Part shown: in pieces, positions 1 to 5,038 of the stretch
Position numbering within the stretch: the first letter of the stretch is position 1
How the letters are laid out: each line of letters begins with the position of its first letter
DNA from: DATFYP01 sp035626235
GTDB lineage: Archaea; Thermoproteota; Nitrososphaeria; Nitrososphaerales; Gagatemarchaeaceae
Direction of reading: 5' to 3'
Length of the DNA stretch: 5,536 bases
NCBI GenBank assembly: GCA_035626235.1
Contig: DASPOB010000004.1
Location: forward strand, 1 to 5,536
The notes under the pieces: generated by a model
The model's database searches: none
What the model saw: the letters and a program-made list of their open reading frames with translations, nothing else
Told to the model about the DNA's origin: nothing
Program-made: the position numbers and the translations under genes

Positions 1-1456
1 CGACGGGGGCGAGACGGACATGGATCTCGGGAACTATGAGCGGTTCCTGAACAGGGACATGACGAAGGCAAACAACGGGACGGCGGGTCAGGTGTACAAG
101 AAGGTCATAGATGACGAGAGGAGGGGAAGATTCCTCGGCAAGTCTGTCCAGATAATCCCACACATAACCGACGAGATCAAACGTAGAACCAGAGAACTGG
201 GCGAGAAGGAGAACGTCGACGTCCTGGTGGTGGAGTGTGGAGGCACGGTGGGAGACATCGAAAGCCAGCCATTCCTAGAAGCGCTAAGGCAGATGAGAAT
301 GGAGGAAGGGGCCTCGAGGACGCTCTTTCTGCACGTGAGCCTAGCCCCTGAACTCGCGGTAGTTGGGGAGATGAAGACGAAACCGACCCAGCACAGCGTT
401 CAGGAGATGCGTAGAATTGGGATTCAGCCCGACATCCTGGTAATACGGGGAACCAGGGCCCTCCCCATCGAGGCAAAGGAGAAGATATCGCTTTTTACCA
501 GCGTACCAGTAGACAGCGTCATATCCGACCCCGATGTGGAAACCATCTATCAAGTCCCACGCCTCCTCGAGAGGGAAGGGGTGTTGAGGCCCATCCAAAG
601 GCAGCTGGGGCTTCGCTCTAGGGTCAGCATGGCGGGTTGGAACGCAGTAGCCGACAGATTCGTGGACCACGACGAGACTGTGAGGATAGCCATGGTCGGA
701 AAGTACGCCAACCTCGCAGACAGCTACGTGAGCGTCAATCAGGCACTTTCGCACGCCGGGGCGGTGAATGGCGCAAACGTGAGGATTTCATGGATCGAGT
801 CCGAGGAGATCGAGAAGGACGAGTCGAAACTCGACCTGATGGAGGGTTACGACGGTATTGTGCTTCCCCAGGGCTTCGGGAGCAGAGGGATAGAGGGGAA
901 GATTGCGGCTGCGAACAAGGCAAGAGTCTCGGAGATCCCCTTCCTTGGACTCTGCTACGGGTTCCAGCTTGCAAGCGTCTCCTTCGCCAGGAACGTCCTT
1001 GGCCTGAAGGGTGCGAACACTACCGAGGCAGACCCGGCCACTCCACACCCGATCATCGACCTCCTTCCCGAGCAGCGGGCGGTCTCCGACCTTGGTGGGA
1101 CCATGAGGCTCGGAGGCCATGACGTCTACATCAAGAAGTCCAGCCGCGCCTACCAAATCTACCGCACCGTAAAGATAAGAGAAAGGCACAGGCACAGGTT
1201 CGAGTTCAACCAGAACTACCTCAAGCGGTTCGAGGAGAAAGGGATGCGGTATACCGCCTTCAGCGACAACGGGAGAAGGGCCGAGATATTGGAGCTCGAG
1301 GGACATCCGTTCTACATGGCCACACAATACCACCCTGAGTACATCAGCAGGCCTGAGAGGCCGGAGCCAATCTATGTCGCCTACGTGGAGGCATGCCTGA
1401 AGCGGGCGCGTCAGGCCTCGAAGGAGCCGGAAAGGCTCAGGCCTCTAAGCCGCTGA
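1..1456 (+). CDS. pyrG: CTP synthase (glutamine-hydrolysing), 5'-truncated by window edge
   Basis: Makes CTP from UTP, ATP and glutamine, the last step of de novo pyrimidine nucleotide synthesis in the cytosol. The reading frame is open from base 2 and begins DGGETDMDLGNYERF, the Mg-binding block that starts near residue 72 in E. coli, so about 70 N-terminal residues with the P-loop lie outside the window. The first ATG at 20 is therefore internal. The synthetase half shows VVECGGTVGDIES (second Mg ligand Glu) and the UTP-binding KTKPTQHSV (from base 374). The C-terminal class I glutaminase domain has GLCYGFQ with the nucleophilic Cys at 953-955, and YHPEY with the catalytic His and Glu at 1331-1339. 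Unusual: the oxyanion-region loop reads PQGFG rather than the usual PGGFG. The last 12 bp overlap the convergent ThiR-like gene. All visible catalytic residues are present, so I expect an active enzyme. Confidence 0.97.
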   Translation, partial: DGGETDMDLGNYERFLNRDMTKANNGTAGQVYKKVIDDERRGRFLGKSVQIIPHITDEIKRRTRELGEKENVDVLVVECGGTVGDIESQPFLEALRQMRMEEGASRTLFLHVSLAPELAVVGEMKTKPTQHSVQEMRRIGIQPDILVIRGTRALPIEAKEKISLFTSVPVDSVISDPDVETIYQVPRLLEREGVLRPIQRQLGLRSRVSMAGWNAVADRFVDHDETVRIAMVGKYANLADSYVSVNQALSHAGAVNGANVRISWIESEEIEKDESKLDLMEGYDGIVLPQGFGSRGIEGKIAAANKARVSEIPFLGLCYGFQLASVSFARNVLGLKGANTTEADPATPHPIIDLLPEQRAVSDLGGTMRLGGHDVYIKKSSRAYQIYRTVKIRERHRHRFEFNQNYLKRFEEKGMRYTAFSDNGRRAEILELEGHPFYMATQYHPEYISRPERPEPIYVAYVEACLKRARQASKEPERLRPLSR

Positions 1457-2380
1457 GTAGTACTCGGCGAGTCTGAGGGCGATCTCGGCCACCTCACGAG
1501 CGCCCTTGGCGAACAAGTATAGGTTGGGTTCGACGCCGTTCCCCCCTTCGTCTACTACTGCGTTAAACGTGCCAGATGCCGACTTCAGCCGACCCTCGAG
1601 CGCCTCGGCGGTCGGGTCAGCCGCCCTTGGAAGCGAGTAACCCCCAATTGAAAGGGCGTGGAGATGCGTTTTCTTCATGGCTTCTGCCATCCTGCGGTCG
1701 TAGCGGAGGTTGACGCATGCTCTGAGCTGCGGGTGACGCCTCATGACAAGAAGGAGCACCTTCGACATGTGGGCCGAGGCCCCCGGCTCAGGAGGGAGCA
1801 TGGCTTTCGCCCTATCCTTGACCCGGACTATCCGACCCGGAACGGCGATGACGTCGGCGGAGGTGGTAGCGTCTCCGGCCGCGCAGGCGACGTTGACTGA
1901 GACTTCGGGCATGACGGCAGCGAAATTGGGTGATCCTTCGAGCATCTTCACTGCCTCGCTCACTTCGGAAACTGCCTGCGCGCGTGCCCCGTTTCGTCCC
2001 CCGTACGCCTTGATACAAACGTCGCAGTCGAAGAGAGCGGGGTAGAGGTCTCGGTGGACGGGGCAGATCGACCCCTTCCCAAGGAGGCTGGTCCAGATGG
2101 TGTGGAGGGTTGTGACCCCCTCGGAGGCGCCTTTCTTCACAGCCGAAGAGAGAAGAGACGCGTATCCGTCGGCTTGCGACCTCGAGACGGACAGGGCCGA
2201 GAGGGCAGAGTACGCCTTCTCGGCTCCCGACGAGAGGTACAGGCTTACTGAGGCCTGCGTGATGCCGAGCAGCGATGAAATCCTGTTCTGGGAGAACCCT
2301 TCGGCGCGGAGCCGAAGGGCTACGAGCTGACGCATGGACGGAAGGAAGTCTTGGGTCATGATTTCGTCGGGCGGCTGCAT
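1445..2380 (-). CDS. thiR: ThiR-like transcriptional regulator (HTH + ThiN domain)
   Basis: Predicted DNA-binding repressor of thiamine genes. With the chosen start it has 311 residues. Residues 24-50 form a helix-turn-helix (EGFSQNRISSLLGITQASVS). A Cys/His cluster follows (CPVH at 105-108, CDVC at 118-121) that could bind zinc. From about residue 140 there is a ThiN-type domain with MPEVSVN, VPGRI (Arg182), GASAH (His203), NLRY and DEGGNGVEP. Known of the family: ThiN makes thiamine phosphate, and in archaeal ThiR proteins it is reused to sense thiamine phosphate, which promotes DNA binding. The 21-residue Arg-His spacing matches, as I recall, the essential pair in ThiN. Start choice: ATG at 2380 lies about 27 bp from a TATA box, and QPPDEI aligns with the PCE(I/V) start I recall for this family. 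The ATGs at 2392 and 2359 are alternatives. The stop overlaps pyrG. The gene is divergent from the transporter operon, so autoregulation is likely. A residual thiamine-phosphate synthase activity cannot be excluded. Confidence 0.88.
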   Translation of the reverse strand: MQPPDEIMTQDFLPSMRQLVALRLRAEGFSQNRISSLLGITQASVSLYLSSGAEKAYSALSALSVSRSQADGYASLLSSAVKKGASEGVTTLHTIWTSLLGKGSICPVHRDLYPALFDCDVCIKAYGGRNGARAQAVSEVSEAVKMLEGSPNFAAVMPEVSVNVACAAGDATTSADVIAVPGRIVRVKDRAKAMLPPEPGASAHMSKVLLLVMRRHPQLRACVNLRYDRRMAEAMKKTHLHALSIGGYSLPRAADPTAEALEGRLKSASGTFNAVVDEGGNGVEPNLYLFAKGAREVAEIALRLAEYYSAA

Positions 2381-2389
2381 GATATAACC

Positions 2390-2408
2390 CATTTATTCAC
2401 TCATTTAT
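2390..2408 (+). repeat. Direct repeat CATTTAT x2 in divergent promoter
   Basis: CATTTAT occurs perfectly at 2390-2396 and again at 2402-2408, a 12-bp period. The second copy overlaps the shared TATA box. The repeat could be part of a regulator site or simply duplicated AT-rich promoter sequence. I find no convincing longer palindrome here, although published ThiR operators are described as palindromic, so I do not call it an operator. Confidence 0.4.
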
Positions 2409-2411
2409 AAG
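2403..2411. promoter_or_regulatory. Shared bidirectional TATA box, thiR / transporter operon
   Basis: ATTTATAAG contains the self-complementary TTATAA at 2405-2410. Read on the plus strand (TTTATAAG) its centre lies about 26.5 bp before the ATG at 2434. Read on the minus strand (TTATAAAT) its centre lies about 27.5 bp before the ATG at 2380. This is the standard archaeal TATA-to-start spacing, so one element could drive two leaderless transcripts. The flank upstream for the minus direction is purine-rich (AGAGGTTC), which suits a BRE. The plus-direction flank (TTCACTC) does not. This is a sequence-based inference; no start sites were measured. Confidence 0.7.
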
Positions 2412-2433
2412 AACCTCTCGCCCGCCCTTGAAC

Positions 2434-3027
2434 ATGGGCAAGGACGGCACGGGGCAGAAGGCCGACAGAAAGAGAGGAACCGTGGACCTCGCGGTAGTAA
2501 TTGTCTTCTCGGCTCTGATCGCCATCGCCACGTTCCTGTCCATCAAGCTCCCAGTGCCGCTCGGAGAAATCACCTGGGCGCCTCCGATCTACATGGCCTT
2601 GAGTGTCCTTGCCGGCCCCCTTGTCGGGGTGGAGGCCACCGCGGTCGGCTCCTTCGTCGGGGAGTCACTCAATGTCGCCCTGCTTGGATGGCCAGCAATA
2701 TACGCGCCCGGCATAGTCTGGGCGAGGGCGCCTGAAGCCCTCATCATTGGCTGGGCAAGGAAAAGAGGAGCGAAAACTCTCGCCGGCGCGATGGTAGCGG
2801 CCACGGTCTTCGAGACGCTGGCTTTCTTCTTCTCTGACTGGGCGTTCTACACATACGGCCTGTTCGGGTACACCTGCAGTAGCGGAGCTGTTTGCGCCAA
2901 TGCCACGGAGGCCTACGTAATGGCCTCCCCTGATTTCCTAACGATGCTCGACCTTGCCTTCATCCCCGTGGCCTTCATCCTAATCCGCGCCGCGAGGCAT
3001 TCCTTTAGCAGACTTGGGTACGACTAG
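2434..3027 (+). CDS. Putative ECF-transporter S component (thiamine or precursor uptake?)
   Basis: A 197-residue integral membrane protein. A basic N-terminal tail (residues 1-16) precedes about five to six hydrophobic segments, roughly 18-39, 49-66, 68-85, 88-107, 115-146 and 168-186. The layout (short P-rich turn PVPLGE after helix 1, LAGPLVG, then GSFVGESLN and a charged RKRG loop) resembles the substrate-binding S components of energy-coupling-factor vitamin transporters. An AxxA/SxxxA small-residue patch in helix 1 (26-32) is where such proteins pack against EcfT. The loop at 147-166 carries two cysteines (148 and 154). No ATPase or EcfT gene is in the window, so it would rely on a shared module or act alone. 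Start: the ATG at 2434 is about 27 bp from the TATA box, and an in-frame TTG at 2428 is less likely. It is the first gene of an operon and divergent from thiR, which suggests thiamine or HMP as substrate. The family call is moderately sure; the substrate is inference. Confidence 0.65.
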   Translation: MGKDGTGQKADRKRGTVDLAVVIVFSALIAIATFLSIKLPVPLGEITWAPPIYMALSVLAGPLVGVEATAVGSFVGESLNVALLGWPAIYAPGIVWARAPEALIIGWARKRGAKTLAGAMVAATVFETLAFFFSDWAFYTYGLFGYTCSSGAVCANATEAYVMASPDFLTMLDLAFIPVAFILIRAARHSFSRLGYD

Positions 3028-3030
3028 CAC

Positions 3031-4089
3031 ATGCAGGAAGAAAACCGCCAAGGAAAGGCAGGGAAGGAATTCATGGATCGGATCGTTTACCGCAGTCTGG
3101 GCAGTCCCTCCAAGCGGCTGAAGGTCGGGCCGGCTCGAGGGCTCGACAACGCCGTGGTCGCACTTGGCCATGGCCGGGTGCTTGTCCTGACGGTCGACCC
3201 GGTCTCCATCATCCCCGCGGTGGGTATGAAACTCTCCGCCTGGCTGAGCGTCCACCTTATCGCCTCGGACCTTGTCACGTCTGGAATCAGACCAGAGTTC
3301 GCGACATTCAGCTACAACTTCCCCCCGGAGCTTACCCCCGCAGAACGGGAGGAGTATGTTCGCTCCATGGGAGACGAGTGCAGCAAGCTAGGGGTGACAA
3401 TCGTCGCGGGCAACACGGGTACCTATCCTGGCGGCGCGTTCACGGTCATTGGTGCGGGCACCATGTTCGGGGTCGGAGCGGAGCAAGAGTACGTCACCCC
3501 AGCAATGGCCAGGGTGGGGGACACTATTCTGGTCACGAAGCACGCCGCTATCGAGGCGACGGCGTCACTTTCCATGTCATTCCCTCGCTACTTGGCCCGG
3601 AAGACAAGCCGCTCGGTGCTGAGGAAGGCGCGTGAAATGGTCGGATCATGCACGACCGTAGACGACGCGCTCACCGCAAAGAAGGCGGGCCTCGGGAGAG
3701 GGGGCGTCACTTCGATGCACGACGCGACGGAAGGGGGGGTACTCGGGGCCCTTGAAGAAATGGCGACGGCATCGAAGAAGGCCTTCGAAGTTGAAGTGAG
3801 TTCTATCCCCGTTTCTTCTGAGGCGACAGAGGTCTGCGCTGCCTTCGGCATTGACCCGCTGAAGACAATGGGCGAAGGTGCTTTGCTGATTACTTGCAAC
3901 CCAGCCAGGGTCCCTGAGCTCAGCCGGGCAATGCTGCGCGCGAGAATTCCTATCAGCGAAATCGGGACAGTCAATGAAGGGGAGGGCTTGCTCATCGAGC
4001 ACTCCGATGGTCGAGTGAAGCGCTTCGAACCTGGCCCAGACAAGTACTGGAGAGCATACGAAAGAGCAACCAGGCTGGGGCTGAACTAG
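3031..4089 (+). CDS. AIR synthase-related (PurM/HypE/ThiL superfamily) protein
   Basis: A 352-residue cytosolic protein with the two-domain PurM fold, whose members bind ATP and activate an oxygen by phosphorylation. The N-terminal half has VGPARGLDNAVV (Asp39), LTVDPVS (Asp56), ASDLVTSG (Asp80) and AGNTGTYPGG (127-135). The C-terminal half has GVTSMHDATEGGVLGALEE, typical of the superfamily. It resembles HypE-like archaeal proteins more than ThiL. However, it lacks the C-terminal Pro-Arg-Ile-Cys tail that canonical HypE needs for cyanide-ligand chemistry and ends RLGLN, so hydrogenase maturation is unlikely. The start at 3031 is 3 bp after the transporter stop. It keeps GKAGKEFMDRIVY, which aligns with the GK(L/I)PPE-type N-terminus I recall for relatives. 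An ATG at 3073 has a better Shine-Dalgarno-like GGGAAGG upstream and is the alternative. Co-transcription with the transporter and the ThiR divergon suggest a kinase acting on the imported thiamine compound; this is a hypothesis. A run of seven G at 3733-3739 does not break the frame. Confidence 0.85.
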   Translation: MQEENRQGKAGKEFMDRIVYRSLGSPSKRLKVGPARGLDNAVVALGHGRVLVLTVDPVSIIPAVGMKLSAWLSVHLIASDLVTSGIRPEFATFSYNFPPELTPAEREEYVRSMGDECSKLGVTIVAGNTGTYPGGAFTVIGAGTMFGVGAEQEYVTPAMARVGDTILVTKHAAIEATASLSMSFPRYLARKTSRSVLRKAREMVGSCTTVDDALTAKKAGLGRGGVTSMHDATEGGVLGALEEMATASKKAFEVEVSSIPVSSEATEVCAAFGIDPLKTMGEGALLITCNPARVPELSRAMLRARIPISEIGTVNEGEGLLIEHSDGRVKRFEPGPDKYWRAYERATRLGLN

Positions 4090-4099
4090 GCTCGCCTAG
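4086..4099. repeat. 14-bp inverted repeat over the AIRS-gene stop codon
   Basis: CTAGGC-TC-GCCTAG is a perfect 6-bp inverted repeat with a 2-nt centre. In RNA it would form a 5-bp stem with a CUCG tetraloop. It includes the TAG stop (4087-4089) of the upstream gene. No T-tract follows, so it is not a classical terminator. It could shape the mRNA 3' end, act as a protein site upstream of rio2, or be chance. Confidence 0.5.
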
Positions 4100-4109
4100 C
4101 TACGCCCGC

Positions 4110-4120
4110 CAAATCATTTG
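4110..4120. repeat. 11-bp palindrome abutting the rio2 TATA box
   Basis: CAAAT-C-ATTTG is a perfect palindrome around a central C. It sits where the BRE and the upstream edge of the TATA box of rio2 would be. A factor bound there could compete with TFB/TBP. Only the symmetry is seen; any role is inference. Confidence 0.4.
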
Positions 4121-4127
4121 ATATAAC
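4117..4127 (+). promoter_or_regulatory. TATA box of rio2
   Basis: TTTGATATAAC lies so that ATATAACA (4121-4128) falls at -30 to -23 from the ATG at 4151. This predicts a leaderless or nearly leaderless rio2 mRNA and argues against the in-frame ATG at 4136, which would lie upstream of the transcription start. The same nine bases TGATATAAC also occur at 2380-2388 in the thiR promoter region. Confidence 0.6.
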
Positions 4128-4150
4128 ATCGGGGGATGCCGGCTGGACGG

Positions 4151-5038
4151 ATGTCATCGACGGAGAACGCTGCCCGGGTCCTGAAATCGCTCAAGGACGA
4201 GGAATGGAGAACACTCGCCGGGCTGGAGCGCTCGACGTCAGGGTATGGGACTCCCGACCTGGGGAGGCTGTCGCGGATGAGCCGCCTCCCCCCCGAACGC
4301 GTCAAATTCGCCACGGAGGAACTGGAGCGTAAGGGTCTGGCCACACGGCGAGGCCGGGGGTTCGTGCTGACAAGGGAAGGGGTGGAGGTGATGGCCCTGA
4401 AGGACTACGTGAAAAAAGACTTGATATTCGCCCTGGGAGCAATAATAGCCAAGGGCAAGGAGTCCGACGTCTACGAGGCGCTGACCGAGGAAGGGGCGGT
4501 GTACGCCCTTAAGCTCTACAAGATCGGGAGAATCAGCTTCACCAGCATCCGCAAGAAAAGAGTGAGGGAGAACGCCGAGTTCAGGAGCTGGATGACGGCC
4601 AACTACGACGCAGCCAGAAGGGAGTACGACGCTCTAAGGAAGCTGGAGGGACTGTCGGCTGCGTTTCCCAAGGCGGTCGCCTACAGCAGGAGCACGGTCC
4701 TACTCGAAGAGCTTTCCGGAGTGAGACTCTCTCAGAGACCCTACCTTGAAGCGCCGGCGATGGCCCTTGGAACGATAGTCGAGTCCATGCGAATCGCCTA
4801 TCTCAGGGCAGGCCTCGTCAACGCCGACCTCAGCGAATACAACATACTGACGGACGGCGCCTCGGTCTGGCTGATAGACTGGCCCCAGGCTGTGGCAGCA
4901 TCCCATCCCAACGGCGCGGAGCTCCTGTTGCACGACGTGAAGGCTGTCACCGCCTTCTTCCGAAGAGCCTACAGCGTCGAATCAGACTACGCGAGGACCT
5001 TCGACTACGTCAGCGGGAAGATCGACAGACTAGAATAA
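4151..5038 (+). CDS. rio2: RIO2-type serine/threonine kinase/ATPase
   Basis: Atypical protein kinase/ATPase that binds the pre-40S-like small ribosomal subunit in the cytosol and is needed for its final maturation. It has 295 residues from ATG 4151, or 300 from ATG 4136; numbering here is from 4136. Residues about 10-90 form the RIO2-specific winged helix (LPPERVKFATEELERKGL). The kinase domain has a P-loop GKESDVYEA (107-115), the ATP Lys in YALKLYK (Lys126), the flexible-loop segment IGRISF, and the REYDALRKLEG helix. The catalytic loop is NADLSEYNIL (Asp231, Asn236) and the metal-binding motif is IDWPQ (Asp248). The C-terminal LLLHDVKAVTAFFRRAY matches archaeal Rio2 tails. Odd: the usual His of HGD is Asn229, with Ala next. 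The winged helix and IDWPQ set it apart from RIO1. It has its own TATA box, and its last 9 bp overlap the convergent SAM synthetase gene. Confidence 0.95.
   Translation: MSSTENAARVLKSLKDEEWRTLAGLERSTSGYGTPDLGRLSRMSRLPPERVKFATEELERKGLATRRGRGFVLTREGVEVMALKDYVKKDLIFALGAIIAKGKESDVYEALTEEGAVYALKLYKIGRISFTSIRKKRVRENAEFRSWMTANYDAARREYDALRKLEGLSAAFPKAVAYSRSTVLLEELSGVRLSQRPYLEAPAMALGTIVESMRIAYLRAGLVNADLSEYNILTDGASVWLIDWPQAVAASHPNGAELLLHDVKAVTAFFRRAYSVESDYARTFDYVSGKIDRLE

Noticed and set aside
637..1122. 161-codon plus-strand frame overlapping pyrG in another frame
   Set aside because: Arg/Gly-rich composition typical of a shifted frame in a GC-rich gene, and inside a conserved coding region.
788..1333. 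181-codon open frame on the minus strand inside pyrG
   Set aside because: It lies wholly antisense to an unmistakable CTP synthase, has no recognisable motifs, and long antisense frames are expected in GC-rich coding DNA.
1455..1472. Overlapping palindromes GAGTAGTACTC and ACTCGGCGAGT just after the pyrG stop, as a possible terminator or switch
   Set aside because: As RNA the stems shrink to about 4 bp with tiny loops, there is no T-tract, and the bases are the coding end of thiR.
1658..2330. Several plus-strand frames antisense to thiR
   Set aside because: The minus-strand protein has clear HTH and ThiN motifs, and the plus-strand frames show none.
2381..2433. TPP riboswitch upstream of the thiamine-related operon
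   Set aside because: Only about 53 bp lie between the start codons, the mRNAs look leaderless, and the TPP-aptamer core is absent.
3733..3739. Run of seven G (and seven C at 4288-4294) as a frameshift site
   Set aside because: Both proteins continue in one frame with conserved motifs on each side, so there is no sign of a break or programmed shift.
3588..4043. 151-codon minus-strand frame inside the AIRS-like gene
   Set aside because: Low-complexity Ser/Pro/Ala-rich shadow of a well-supported plus-strand protein, with no promoter or domain.
3031..4089. Calling the AIRS-like gene hypE, selD or thiL outright
   Set aside because: The HypE C-terminal Cys motif is missing, there is no SelD Cys/Sec loop, and the ThiL-type GDDAA motif is not present; only the superfamily is supported.
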